45,860 bases of DNA from Clostridiales bacterium UBA7001. Its GTDB lineage: Bacteria; Bacillota; Clostridia; TANB77; CAG-508. Below, piece by piece: positions 17,052-26,152 of this stretch. Numbering within the stretch: position 1 is the first letter of the stretch; every line of letters starts with the position of its first letter. Both the position numbers and the translations under genes were made by a program. The stretch spans positions 1 through 45,860 of the forward strand of contig DJXP01000015.1 in assembly GCA_002449785.1 (NCBI GenBank), in the 5' to 3' direction. The notes under the pieces were generated by a model. The model saw only the letters and a program-made list of their open reading frames with translations. It searched no databases and was not told where the DNA came from.

Positions 17052-18224
17052 CTACATTATTTCATTTTTAAAACTTTCACCATTTTCTAAACTAGGCAAT
17101 TCCATAATATCTAATATTGTTGCAGAAATATCTGAATATGTTTTTCTTACTCCTAAGTCTACATTATTTTTTAATTTTTTACCATAAATTAGAATTGGTA
17201 TATATTCTCTTGAATGATCTGTGCTTGGTGTACTTGGATCATTTCCATGGTCAGCAGTTAAAATTAAAATATCATCTTCTTTCAAGCTATTTATTATTTC
17301 AGGTAATTTTTTATCAAATTCTTCTAATGCTTTAGCATATCCTTCAATATTATTTCTATGTCCATACAACATATCAAAATCTACTAAATTTACAAAAATT
17401 AAATCTTCAATTGAATTTTTTATTTCATAAATAGTTTTTTCTATTCCATCAGTATTTCCACTTGTATGTATAGCTCTACTTATGCCTCTTCCAGAGAATA
17501 AGTCTTCAATCTTACCAATAGCTAAAACATTTTTACCATTTTCTTGAAAAACATCAAGCATTGTTTTTCCAAAACCTTCGAACTCAAAATCTTTTCTATT
17601 ATATGTTCTAGTAAAATTTTCATTCTTAGTTCCCACAAAAGGTCTTGCTATTACTGTTCCAATATCATATCCTTTTTCATTTATTACATCTCTAGATATT
17701 TTACATAATCTATATAATTCTTGAATCGGCATAATATCTTCATGTATTGCAATTTGAAAAACACTATCAGCAGATGTATATACAATTGGTTTTTTCTCTC
17801 TTATACTTTGCTCTCCATATTGTTTTAAAAATTCTGTACCAGAACCTTTTTTGTTGCATATAAATCCATCTATTCCTGCTCTTTTAGATATTTCATCTAA
17901 CAATTCTTGAGGGAATCCATTATAATATGTTTTAAAAGGTACATTTTGAATGTACCCTGCTATCTCCCAATGTCCTACTGGACTATTCTTTCCCTTAGCT
18001 TTTTCCTGAGCTTTTCCGAAAATTCCAATAGGCTTCTCTTCTTTTTCAGATATTGTTAATCCTTGAATATTATATAATCCTAATTTCTTCATATTTGGAA
18101 TATTAAGTTTTGTATTATAATATATTCCCTCTAATGTATTACTTCCTTCATCTCCATAAACATATGCATCTGGAGACTCTCCTACTCCAAAACTATCTAA
18201 TACAATAATTATAGTTCTATTCAT
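17052..18224 (-). CDS. deoB: Phosphopentomutase
   Basis: Interconverts ribose or deoxyribose 1-phosphate and 5-phosphate in nucleoside salvage and breakdown. The 390 residues match the family length (about 390-400). The metal-binding segments of the alkaline phosphatase superfamily are visible: IIIVLDSFGVGESPDA with GDEGSNTL at the N terminus, NLVDFDMLYGHR in the middle and LTADHGNDPSTPSTDHSRE near the C terminus. A longer frame opens at GTG 18242, but that GTG is part of the Shine-Dalgarno (GTGAGGAG). ATG 18224, ten bases downstream and directly before NRTIIIV, is the better start. It follows the 813-residue protein closely and ends in a strong terminator. No other deo genes are nearby. Confidence 0.96.
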   Translation of the reverse strand: MNRTIIIVLDSFGVGESPDAYVYGDEGSNTLEGIYYNTKLNIPNMKKLGLYNIQGLTISEKEEKPIGIFGKAQEKAKGKNSPVGHWEIAGYIQNVPFKTYYNGFPQELLDEISKRAGIDGFICNKKGSGTEFLKQYGEQSIREKKPIVYTSADSVFQIAIHEDIMPIQELYRLCKISRDVINEKGYDIGTVIARPFVGTKNENFTRTYNRKDFEFEGFGKTMLDVFQENGKNVLAIGKIEDLFSGRGISRAIHTSGNTDGIEKTIYEIKNSIEDLIFVNLVDFDMLYGHRNNIEGYAKALEEFDKKLPEIINSLKEDDILILTADHGNDPSTPSTDHSREYIPILIYGKKLKNNVDLGVRKTYSDISATILDIMELPSLENGESFKNEIM

Positions 18225-18247
18225 TTTTAGTTTACTCCTCACTATTA

Positions 18248-20689
18248 CTAATATATATCTTCAATACTATTACTTATATTGAACTCACTTTCATCGTTGT
18301 TTTCATCTTCTTTTTCTTCTTGTTTTACGTTATTACTTGAAGTTCCTTTAAGTTCAACATCATATTCGTAAACTAATACATCTTTTGTTTTAGGCAAAAT
18401 CAAATTATTACTTTCAGTAAAATAATTATTTGTTCTAAATCTACTTTTATTAACTAATTTAAAATCTAATTTTTTACAATCTAATAGTACACTTGAAGAT
18501 AAGTCCATTCCAATAGGAAGCGTTTGATTATTGTTATCATAAAAAATTATATTAGAATAATACAATAATGGTAATCCTTCTTTATAATTTAGTTTTATTA
18601 AATTTAAAGCACCTTCTCCATCATCATTATATTCTTTTAATGCGTTTTCAACACTTAAGTTATAAACTTCAAATGATTTTTCTTTTACTTGCTCTGTAAT
18701 TTGACAGACTTTATATAATGAAAAATCATATTCGGCTTTTCCTTTTGGAATAGTCCTTTCTAAAAAAGATATTAATGTTTGAAGTTTTTCTGTAAAATCA
18801 AATACATCAATTTTTTTATTTATATTTAGAATTTTAAATTTACTTTTTTCATTTTCTCTGTGACTTCTACTTCCAATATATTTTAATTTCCTGTTATCAT
18901 CATCAACATTTCCAAATATATCAAATGTTTCACTCTCAATATGTAATCTATTATTATTAAATTGTTCTTTTAATTCTAATAAACTATTTTCAAGAGCTTG
19001 CTTATTTAAATCATTTTCTCTTAACATATTTAGTAAGTATAAAACATCAGTTTTAGCTATGAATACACTATCTGCTTCTTCTCTAGATAACTTCTTTCTT
19101 TGAAGTGAATCGACTTTAACTCCCAAATCCTCAAAATCAGAATCAAAATCAAATGCTTTTTTTAGTAATGATTTATTTTCATTTTTTTCTGTTTCATTAC
19201 CCATCTCTAAACTTAGTTTTTCATCTTTATTTGAGAATTTCCAAAAATCAAAAATACTTTTTCTATGTTTATCTATTTCTTCAATATATAAATTAGCATT
19301 CTTAACTTTTGATATAATATTTTCCAGCTTTAATCTTTGAGCTTTTAAGTCTTGGTTTAAATTCTTGCAAGTTCTTTCACCTTTCTCAAGTAAAGAATAT
19401 ATTGTAACCAAATCTTCAATTGTATAATATTTTTTTTCTTGTATTACAGTTGAAATTGGATTTACATCAATTAAATTATCTTGATTATTATTAATATTTT
19501 TTTCACTAGAATTATTATCTTTATTATTTACATTGCCTGTTTTTATTTGTTTATTTATTTTAGAAGACTTGAAAAAATATTTCATTTTACCGAAAAAAGT
19601 CTTTTTATATTCTAAATATGTTGATATTTCTTTTTGCTTAACTAAATATTCTTCTTCTTTTGTTTTTACTGCAAATTTTATATTTTCTAGTTCTTCCTGT
19701 AATTTTTCAATATCTTCATTCTGATATTTTATTTCTTCTTTTGCTATTTCAAATTCAGATTTTATAAATTCTGGAAGCATATCATATGTTAGCCTAATTT
19801 GTCCCAAGTATAATTCTAAACTATTATCACTATCTATTTTAGTAGTAAAAGTAAAATGATTTTTTACTTCTGTTTGAATTATAAATAACGCTTTTAATAG
19901 TTTATAAAATTTAATTGCTTCTTCTCTACTGGTTAATTTAATCTTGTAACTACTTTTTACTTTATCATATACATATGTTTCACCAACTATTTGCAAAGAT
20001 AAATCATTCATTTTTCCATATACTTCAAATGTTAAAGCCCAATTTTTAGTAAATAACCATAAATAATTTTCTAAATCTGATATCTCATTCGCATTCAAAT
20101 ATTCTTCACTATAATTCATAGAATTAATAGGAACATATATTTTAGGTGAAGCTTTAGTTCTTTTAGTAGAAAATTCAATTTTTTCTTTTATTAAATAAAA
20201 TAGTTCTGAAAAAGTTTTTTCTTTAGTACAAACAAGCATAAAATATCTTCCGGTAGATGAATCATAATATATTTGCCACAAATGTTCTTTATTGTACTTT
20301 ACTTTAAATGGTTCTTTTTTTTCTAATTCTTTTTGAATACTTTTAATATTTTCTATTTCAGCAATAGAAATTGTATTTAACATTTTTAAAAATGTAGTAT
20401 ATCTTTCAATATCTTCATCAGTTTCATCGCCTGGTGTAAGAAATTTACTAATAGGTAAAGCATTAGAGTATTTTTCTCGAAGTGGATCGGTTCTTAAACA
20501 TGGTGTAAGCAATATTTCTATTTTATCAATAGGAACAAAACGAAAAATTCTATGGTCTTTATCATTATTAAGTCTAGATACACTAAAATTTATAGGTTCA
20601 AACTCAGTTAAAACCTCAGGTAATTTATCTAAATTAAGTTTTAAATATTGTAATTTCTCTTTTAATTCACTCTTACTAGAACTTGCCAC
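18248..20689 (-). CDS. Unrecognised 813-aa cytoplasmic coiled-coil protein
   Basis: I do not recognise this family. Translation starts at GTG (20689), seven bases after AAAGGAGAG. There is no signal peptide or membrane segment. Residues 1-300 look globular, with mixed alpha/beta character. About 305-365 is a strongly charged coiled coil, then a basic stretch (FFGKMKYFFKSSK) and an Asn-rich linker (about 385-410). A second coiled-coil region spans about 425-500. A further mostly helical region is followed by a beta-rich C-terminal domain (about 690-790) and an acidic tail. It has its own consensus promoter and is followed six bases later by deoB frames, so it is probably co-transcribed with deoB. 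The layout suggests a structural or scaffolding protein, but no function should be assigned. Confidence 0.85.
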   Translation of the reverse strand: MASSSKSELKEKLQYLKLNLDKLPEVLTEFEPINFSVSRLNNDKDHRIFRFVPIDKIEILLTPCLRTDPLREKYSNALPISKFLTPGDETDEDIERYTTFLKMLNTISIAEIENIKSIQKELEKKEPFKVKYNKEHLWQIYYDSSTGRYFMLVCTKEKTFSELFYLIKEKIEFSTKRTKASPKIYVPINSMNYSEEYLNANEISDLENYLWLFTKNWALTFEVYGKMNDLSLQIVGETYVYDKVKSSYKIKLTSREEAIKFYKLLKALFIIQTEVKNHFTFTTKIDSDNSLELYLGQIRLTYDMLPEFIKSEFEIAKEEIKYQNEDIEKLQEELENIKFAVKTKEEEYLVKQKEISTYLEYKKTFFGKMKYFFKSSKINKQIKTGNVNNKDNNSSEKNINNNQDNLIDVNPISTVIQEKKYYTIEDLVTIYSLLEKGERTCKNLNQDLKAQRLKLENIISKVKNANLYIEEIDKHRKSIFDFWKFSNKDEKLSLEMGNETEKNENKSLLKKAFDFDSDFEDLGVKVDSLQRKKLSREEADSVFIAKTDVLYLLNMLRENDLNKQALENSLLELKEQFNNNRLHIESETFDIFGNVDDDNRKLKYIGSRSHRENEKSKFKILNINKKIDVFDFTEKLQTLISFLERTIPKGKAEYDFSLYKVCQITEQVKEKSFEVYNLSVENALKEYNDDGEGALNLIKLNYKEGLPLLYYSNIIFYDNNNQTLPIGMDLSSSVLLDCKKLDFKLVNKSRFRTNNYFTESNNLILPKTKDVLVYEYDVELKGTSSNNVKQEEKEDENNDESEFNISNSIEDIY

Positions 20690-20733
20690 TTTTGTTCTCT
20701 CCTTTATATATTCGAAAGTTATAATTTACACAA

Positions 20734-20762
20734 AGTATATCACATAAATTTCAATTTATCAA
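20734..20762 (-). promoter_or_regulatory. Promoter of the 813-aa gene
   Basis: TTGATA (20757-20762), 17 bp and TATACT (20734-20739) on the minus strand, about 45 bp before the GTG start. A good sigma-A match, placed just after the terminator of the upstream LPYAG gene. Confidence 0.75.
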
Positions 20763-20814
20763 TCAACAATTAAATTATTTAAATGCTATTTATTAAAAAG
20801 ATAAATCACTTCAA

Positions 20815-20839
20815 AAAGGGTACACAAAGTGCACCCTTT
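20815..20839 (-). terminator. Terminator of the LPYAG gene
   Basis: An 11-bp stem (AAAGGGTGCAC with GTGTACCCTTT, one G-U pair) around a TTT loop, followed by TT on the minus strand, 31 bases after the stop of the small LPYAG protein. Confidence 0.8.
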
Positions 20840-20869
20840 AATAACTTTATTATTAATACAAATTATAAA

Positions 20870-21313
20870 TTATTCACCATACTCTTTAACTTTTTTATAA
20901 GCATATATTGCTGATACACCAAGTGCAATAACAATAAATACTATTGAAGAATTTGTTCCGGCATATGGTAATGATGATGAATTAACATAGCTAGAAGAAT
21001 TTCTTGATGAATTAGAATTTGTATTGTTTACAACATTTTTTGAAGTATTAGTATTAGTATTACTATTAGTATTACTATTAGTGTTAGTGTTTGTACTATT
21101 ATTTGCAACTCCATTATTAGAATTTGATGCACTTCCAACAGCATTAGCATCAGTATTATTTACTGGAGTAGCTGTAATAATTGTTCTAGCATTATTAGTA
21201 TTTGTATTATTTACTTCTTCTGTTGCTAATGTTTTAACATTACAAATTACTAATGTAATTAATGTGATAATTACGAAACTAATTAAAATTTTTTCTTTAC
21301 TTAAATTTGACAT
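20870..21313 (-). CDS. Small Asn/Thr/Ser-rich surface protein with LPYAG sorting-like tail
   Basis: A 147-residue protein with an N-terminal hydrophobic segment or signal peptide (about 9-30). A low-complexity region (32-113) is made almost only of Asn, Thr and Ser, probably an extended wall-spanning linker. Then come LPYAG (115-119), a hydrophobic helix (about 123-138) and a charged tail (YKKVKEYGE). That end has the layout of a cell-wall sorting signal, but the pentapeptide is LPYAG rather than LPxTG. It may be a substrate of a different sortase or simply a membrane-anchored stalk. It has its own consensus promoter and terminator, so it is monocistronic. The low-complexity part comes from a simple DNA repeat. 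The product has no catalytic domain and the function is unknown. Confidence 0.8.
   Translation of the reverse strand: MSNLSKEKILISFVIITLITLVICNVKTLATEEVNNTNTNNARTIITATPVNNTDANAVGSASNSNNGVANNSTNTNTNSNTNSNTNTNTSKNVVNNTNSNSSRNSSSYVNSSSLPYAGTNSSIVFIVIALGVSAIYAYKKVKEYGE
21045..21092 (-). repeat. 12-bp tandem repeat in the LPYAG gene
   Basis: The plus strand shows tattagtattac-like 12-bp units in tandem, with decay at the right end. They encode the NTNSNTNSNTNTNT stretch. As a multiple of three, gain or loss of units would keep the frame and change linker length. Confidence 0.75.
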
Positions 21314-21347
21314 TTTTCCATCTCCCTATTACTTAACATCTGTTAAT

Positions 21348-21376
21348 ATTATAATATATACTTTTTTCTAATGCAA
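21348..21376 (-). promoter_or_regulatory. Promoter of the LPYAG gene
   Basis: TTGCAT (21371-21376), 17 bp and TATAAT (21348-21353) on the minus strand, about 35 bp before the ATG, which is preceded by a GGGAG ribosome binding site. Confidence 0.8.
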
Positions 21377-21432
21377 GTTTTTTTTACTATTTTTTTGTTT
21401 TTTAACACAATTGTAATATTATTTACAAAATA

Positions 21433-22522
21433 TTACACATTAAATCTAAAATAAACTATATCTCCATCTTGCATTACATACTCTTTTCCTTCTGATCTAA
21501 CTAGCCCTTTTTCTTTTGCTTGGACCATAGAACCATTACAAGCCATAAAATCATTATATGAAATAACTTCAGCTTTAATAAATCCTCTTTCAATATCAGA
21601 ATGAATTTTTCCTGCTGCTCCGTGGTGCTTTTGTTCCTTTTTTTATTGTCCAAGCTCTAACTTCAGGCTCTCCTGCTGTTAAAAATGAAATCAATCCTAA
21701 TAATTTATAACTAGCTTTAATTAATTTATCTAATCCAGATTCTTCTAGACTTAAAGCTTCTAACATTTCTTTTTTATCTTCTTTATCTAATGAGCTTAAT
21801 TCTTCTTCTATTTTAACACATAGTTCTATTACTTCTGTATTCTCATTTTTAGCATATTCTCTAACTTTACTTACCATTTCATTTGAAGAATTTATTTCAC
21901 TTTCTGAAATATTAGCAACATATAATACAGGTTTCGTAGTTAATAAAAAACAATCTTTTAATACTTCTTTTTCTTCATCAGTATAATCTATTGTTCTTGC
22001 GCATTTTCCATTTTCTAAAACTGATTTTACTTTTTCTAATGTGTCAAGCTCAAATTGGTATTTTTTGTCAGCTTTAATCATTTTTTTTGCTCTTTCTATT
22101 CTTTTATCTATTGTTTCCAAATCAGCAAAAATTAATTCAAGATTTATTGTTTCTATGTCACGAATTGGATCAACACTTCCATCAACATGTACTATATTAT
22201 CATTATCAAAACATCTAACTACTTGTATAATACTATCCACTTCTCTTATATGAGCTAAAAACTTATTTCCTAAACCTTCTCCTTTACTAGCACCTTTAAC
22301 CAGTCCAGCTATGTCAACAAATTCGACAACAGCATTTGTGATTTTTTGAGGTTTATATATCTCAGCTAATTTATCAATTCTTTCATCAGGTACAGCAACA
22401 ACTCCAATATTAGGTTCAATTGTACAAAATGGATAATTTGCGCATTCTGCTCCAGCTTTTGTTATACTATTAAATAATGTACTTTTTCCAACATTAGGAA
22501 GTCCAACAATTCCAATTCTCAT
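21433..22522 (-). pseudogene. ychF: YchF/OLA1-family ATPase, broken by a one-base frameshift
   Basis: YchF is a universally conserved ribosome-associated P-loop ATPase of the Obg family. The frame from ATG 22522 encodes the P loop GLPNVGKSTLF, the switch region and DIAGLVKGASKGEGLGNKFL. It reaches the start of the TGS domain (EVRAWTIKKGTKAP) and then runs into SSRKNSF and a TGA at 21596 (308 residues). The missing end is intact in the next frame: AAGKIHSDIERGF through GDIVYFRFNV and TAA at 21433. Removing one C at 21620-21621 (plus strand) restores KAPRAAGKIH and a protein of 362 residues, the family norm. The change may be a sequencing or assembly error or a real mutation. AGAGGAT lies just before the ATG, and the gene follows the acidic membrane protein by 22 bases. 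Confidence 0.9.
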
Positions 22523-22544
22523 TTTATCCTCTTTTCATCAACCA

Positions 22545-23453
22545 TTAATATGCCACAATAGGCTTTTTATTTCTTGATGTTATTCTTATTATCATTTCAT
22601 CATCATACTCTGAAAATTCTTCTTGATTTAAATTATCATCCTCGTTTTCATTATCAGTATTTTCAATATCTGTATTAATATCTTCATCTTCGTTAGTATC
22701 ATGATTATTATCTGTATCAGAATAATCAACATCATCTATGTCATTATCTTTATCATTACTAATAACATGAAAATCTACTATATAATTATTATCATCATTT
22801 TTCTCAATGCTTAATATTTTAAATGATTCATCTTCTCCAATATTATACATAGAGTAACATAGTTTTCCATTTAAAGACTTTACATCTTCTGAAAAGTTTT
22901 TTATAAACATTTCTTCCGTCATATATTTTAACATTTCATTTTTAAAGTCCTCATAATTTATATCAGTTTCATAAAATTCATCTAATATTAATTTATTACT
23001 CTTATACTCACCTAATTTTTCTTGTGTAACTAAATTAAAGTTAATTAATAATTGTTCTATGTTATATTCATATAAATTGAATATATTAATATACTTTTCT
23101 AATAATTCATTTATTTCATCTTCAGAAAAATTATTGACATATGAATCATCATAACTTGAATTAGAAACATCGATAATATCATATGGATTATCAAATGAAA
23201 GTATAGTATTAACAAATTCTTCACCTTCATAATCTGAAATTAATTTTTTGAAATTTTCATATTCTTTTGCAATTTTTTGATAATCTTCAATACTCTTTGG
23301 TTCTTCATTTAAATTATTAGAAACTTTATTAGAACTTCTTCTAGAAACTCTAATTGCAACAATTGAACAAATAATAATAACTACTATTATAACAAACACT
23401 AATAGTAAAGTAGCTAAATTAATTGTTCCTGATTCTTTTGTACATTTATTCAT
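22545..23453 (-). CDS. Single-pass membrane protein with acidic exterior, function unknown
   Basis: About 302 residues. A short N-terminal segment (MNKCTKESGTINLA) precedes one strong membrane helix, then RVSRRSSNK. A helical extracellular domain of some 190 residues follows, and then a very acidic Asp/Glu/Asn-rich stretch ending in IIRITSRNKKPIVAY. No cysteine pair, catalytic motif or sorting signal is seen, and I do not recognise the family. A frame extends to ATG 23465, but that ATG is part of the Shine-Dalgarno (ATGGAGGAT); ATG 23453, five bases beyond GGAGG, is the likely start. It lies between tRNA-Thr and ychF on the same strand, downstream of sigH. Confidence 0.75.
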   Translation of the reverse strand: MNKCTKESGTINLATLLLVFVIIVVIIICSIVAIRVSRRSSNKVSNNLNEEPKSIEDYQKIAKEYENFKKLISDYEGEEFVNTILSFDNPYDIIDVSNSSYDDSYVNNFSEDEINELLEKYINIFNLYEYNIEQLLINFNLVTQEKLGEYKSNKLILDEFYETDINYEDFKNEMLKYMTEEMFIKNFSEDVKSLNGKLCYSMYNIGEDESFKILSIEKNDDNNYIVDFHVISNDKDNDIDDVDYSDTDNNHDTNEDEDINTDIENTDNENEDDNLNQEEFSEYDDEMIIRITSRNKKPIVAY

Positions 23454-23471
23454 TTTATCCTCCATATATTT

Positions 23472-23498
23472 AAAAATTCAAGAATATAATATATTCTT
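23472..23498 (-). terminator. Hairpin directly after tRNA-Thr
   Basis: AAGAATATA and TATATTCTT form a tight palindrome (23480-23498) adjoining the encoded CCA, followed on the minus strand by GAATTTTTAAA. It probably ends or processes the sigH to tRNA-Thr transcript. Confidence 0.6.
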
Positions 23499-23574
<76 letters not shown>

Positions 23575-23628
23575 GTGTATATTAAATATTTGCAATAGAA
23601 TGTTAGATAAATCTTTAGATATTCCTAA

Positions 23629-24267
23629 TTATTCATCATTACCTATGCATTTAATTGCTTTCTTTCTTATTCGTTGAATTGCATTATCAACAGACTTAAC
23701 TGGTGAATTAAGTTTACTTGCAATATCTATGTAACTTTCTCCCTGAATATATCGTTCAAGGACTTTTTTTTCAAAAAAACTTAAATTTTTTTCTATTTTA
23801 CTTTCAATTGTTTCAAAATATTCTTTCTTTGTGATAGTATCTAATGGGTCCTCTACGAATTTAGAGTCTAAAACTTCTATTAAGCTAGTATCATCATCTT
23901 CATCAAAAGCAGTTTTATTCAATGAAAAAGATGAATTTAGAGGGATATGTTTTTGTCTATTAGAAGTTTTAATTGCCGTTATTAACTGTCTTTCAACACA
24001 TAAATTTGCAAAAGTTTTAAACGAATTATTTTTTTCTAAGTCATATGATTGAATAGCTTTAAATAAACCAATCATTCCTTCTTGAATCATATCATCACTT
24101 TCTGCTCCAATTAAAAAAAACTTATTGGCTTTCATTGTTACTAAACTTCTATATTTTTCTAACAAATAGTTTTGAGCTTCTAAATTACCTAATCTTGTTT
24201 CCTTAATTAGTTCCTCGTCTGAAATATCATTATACTTATCGTTAAAAGAATATAAAGCATTATACAT
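23629..24267 (-). CDS. sigH: RNA polymerase sigma factor SigH (Spo0H)
   Basis: A 212-residue sigma-70 family factor of the size and order of SigH, the transition-state and early sporulation sigma factor of Firmicutes. Region 1.2/2.1 begins with SDEELIKETRLGNLEAQNYLL. Region 2 contains ESDDMIQEGMIGLFKAIQSY and FKTFANLCVERQLITAIK. Region 4 shows FFEKKVLERYIQGESYIDIA then SVDNAIQRIRKKA, the DNA-reading helix. It is transcribed from a perfect consensus promoter. AGGAGGT stands about 14 bases before the ATG, rather far, with no better in-frame start. The gene implies at least a sporulation or competence ancestry but does not prove that the organism makes spores. Confidence 0.93.
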   Translation of the reverse strand: MYNALYSFNDKYNDISDEELIKETRLGNLEAQNYLLEKYRSLVTMKANKFFLIGAESDDMIQEGMIGLFKAIQSYDLEKNNSFKTFANLCVERQLITAIKTSNRQKHIPLNSSFSLNKTAFDEDDDTSLIEVLDSKFVEDPLDTITKKEYFETIESKIEKNLSFFEKKVLERYIQGESYIDIASKLNSPVKSVDNAIQRIRKKAIKCIGNDE

Positions 24268-24305
24268 AATTTCGTTTTGAACCTCCTAATGTTGATTATA
24301 AAAGT

Positions 24306-24334
24306 ATTATATGTTCAAATAAGTTCTATGTCAA
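24306..24334 (-). promoter_or_regulatory. Promoter of sigH
   Basis: TTGACA (24329-24334), 17 bp and TATAAT (24306-24311) on the minus strand: both boxes and the spacing are perfect consensus. The start would be about 35 bases before the sigH ATG. Confidence 0.88.
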
Positions 24335-24389
24335 GTAATTTAAGAAAAAACTTACATTTTAAAAATTTATTTTTATATATATAAATCTC

Positions 24390-24424
24390 AAAAAAAAACT
24401 AAGAATTTATAATAAAATTCTTAG
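24390..24424 (-). terminator. Terminator of rny
   Basis: CTAAGAATT and AATTCTTAG around an 8-base loop (24399-24424), followed on the minus strand by at least eight T residues. It starts ten bases after the rny stop and isolates rny from sigH. Confidence 0.88.
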
Positions 24425-24433
24425 CTTTATTTT

Positions 24434-25978
24434 TTATTTTGCATAATCAATTACTCTTGATTCTCTAATAACATTTACTTTTATTTGTCCAGGATATTCC
24501 ATTTCACTTTCAACTTTCTTTGCAACTTCTCTAGCCATAACAACCATATCACTATCAGATACTTTTTCTGGCTTAACTATAAGTCTAACTTCACGTCCTG
24601 CTTGTATAGCAAATGATTTTTCTACACCTTCAAAAGAATCAGCAATTTCTTCAAGTTTTTCTAACCTTTTAATATAAGTTTCTAAGGTTTCTCTTCTTGC
24701 ACCAGGTCTTGATGCTGAAATTGCATCAGCAGCTTGTACCAAAATAGCTTCAATTGTTTTAGGCTCTACATCACCATGATGTGCCTCTACTGCATTAATC
24801 ACAGTTTCATTTTCTTTATATTTTCTAAGTACTTCAACACCTAATTCAACATGTGTTCCTTCCATATCATGATCTAAAGCTTTACCTATATCATGAAGTA
24901 AACCAGCACGTCTTGCAATTTTAGGATTAACCCCTAATTCTTCTGCCATTATTCTTGCTAAATTAGAAACTTCAATTGAATGATTCAATACATTTTGTCC
25001 ATAACTTGTTCTATACTTAAGCTTTCCAATTAATTTTATTAAATCTGGGTGAAGGTTATTTACTCCTGTTTCTAAAACAGCTCTTTCTCCTTCTTCTTTA
25101 ATTGTTTTACTAACTTCTTCTTTAGCCTTTTCTACCATTTCTTCAATTTTAGCTGGATGTATTCTTCCATCATCAATAAGCTTCTCAATAGCTATTTTAG
25201 CTACTTCTCTTCTTAATGGATCAAATCCGGAAATAATAACCGCTTCAGGAGTATCATCTATTATTAAATCAATTCCAGTAAGTGTTTCTAATGCTTTAAT
25301 GTTTCTACCTTCTCTACCTATTAATCTACCTTTCATTTCATCATTTGGTAACGAAACAACAGAAACTGTTGTTTCTGAAGTATGATCAGCAGCACATTTT
25401 TGTATAGCAAAACCAATTATCTCTCTAGCATTTTTTTCAGCTTCTTCTTTTGCTTTTATTTCTAAATCTCTAATAATCGTTGCTTTTTCCATAGTTATTT
25501 GTTTGTCTAAATCATTTAATAATTGTTGTTTTGCTTGCTCAACTGTTAATCCAGATATTCTTTGTAATTCTTCTACTTGTTTTTGATATATACCATCTAA
25601 CTCAAGTCTTTTTTGTTCGTTATCAGCAAATTTTCTTTCTAATTCCTTTTCTTTACTATCAAAAACAGACATTCTTTTTTCTAGTGCTTCTTCTTTTTGT
25701 ATTAATCTTCTTTCTTGTGTTTGGATATCGCCCCTTCTTTCTTTAATCTCTACATCTAATTCGTTTCTTATTTGTAATACTTCTTCTTTTGCTTTAATTA
25801 GTTCCTCTTTTTTTAAATTTTCTGCATCTACTTTAACACTTTCCATAAGTCTTTGTGCTTCTTTTTCAGCACTTTGAATTTTAGATTCTGCAACTTTTTT
25901 TCTTATAAAAACCCCAATAGGTATAAAAATCACAGCTGAGATAAGAAGAGTGGCAATTACAATTAATGTTGTTTGCAT
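24434..25978 (-). CDS. rny: Ribonuclease Y
   Basis: A membrane-bound endoribonuclease that starts mRNA decay in Firmicutes. Its 514 residues match the family (about 510-520). In order: an N-terminal membrane segment (about 3-25); a long charged coiled coil (about 30-190); a KH RNA-binding domain with GRLIGREGRN (about 214); an HD domain with LLHDIGKALDHD (about 357) and EAHHGD, the metal-binding catalytic site; and a conserved C-terminal region ending EYPGQIKVNVIRE. It has its own promoter and terminator. The leader is about 100 bases and AGAGGT precedes the ATG. Confidence 0.97.
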   Translation of the reverse strand: MQTTLIVIATLLISAVIFIPIGVFIRKKVAESKIQSAEKEAQRLMESVKVDAENLKKEELIKAKEEVLQIRNELDVEIKERRGDIQTQERRLIQKEEALEKRMSVFDSKEKELERKFADNEQKRLELDGIYQKQVEELQRISGLTVEQAKQQLLNDLDKQITMEKATIIRDLEIKAKEEAEKNAREIIGFAIQKCAADHTSETTVSVVSLPNDEMKGRLIGREGRNIKALETLTGIDLIIDDTPEAVIISGFDPLRREVAKIAIEKLIDDGRIHPAKIEEMVEKAKEEVSKTIKEEGERAVLETGVNNLHPDLIKLIGKLKYRTSYGQNVLNHSIEVSNLARIMAEELGVNPKIARRAGLLHDIGKALDHDMEGTHVELGVEVLRKYKENETVINAVEAHHGDVEPKTIEAILVQAADAISASRPGARRETLETYIKRLEKLEEIADSFEGVEKSFAIQAGREVRLIVKPEKVSDSDMVVMAREVAKKVESEMEYPGQIKVNVIRESRVIDYAK

Positions 25979-26084
25979 AATTATTTTTACCTCTTTTCTA
26001 TTAAATTTTCAATGTACAACAAAATTATTCATAAATTCAATTACTTATTTATATAATTTATATTGTATTTTTTCCTACAATATT

Positions 26085-26113
26085 ATTTTATATGTATAAT
26101 TGTAAACTGTCAA
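26085..26113 (-). promoter_or_regulatory. Promoter of rny
   Basis: TTGACA (26108-26113), 17 bp and TAAAAT (26085-26090) on the minus strand, giving a leader of roughly 100 bases before the rny ATG. Confidence 0.8.
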
Positions 26114-26123
26114 GTTTTTAAAC

Positions 26124-26152
26124 AAAAAAAAGTTTAGTCATTTATTAACTTT
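26124..26152 (-). terminator. Weak terminator after the ATP-grasp gene
   Basis: A short AAAGTT/AACTTT stem overlaps the stop region, followed on the minus strand by a T8 run. The stem is only six AT-rich pairs, so efficiency is doubtful. Confidence 0.4.

Noticed and set aside
18225..18242. GTG start of deoB at 18242
   Set aside because: The codon is part of the GTGAGGAG ribosome binding site; ATG 18224 fits the spacing and the family N terminus.
21024..21371. 115-residue plus-strand reading frame
   Set aside because: It is the hydrophobic complement of the repetitive LPYAG gene, with no ribosome binding site.
21596..21640. Programmed frameshift in ychF
   Set aside because: No slippery heptamer or downstream structure is evident, and YchF is normally read in one frame.
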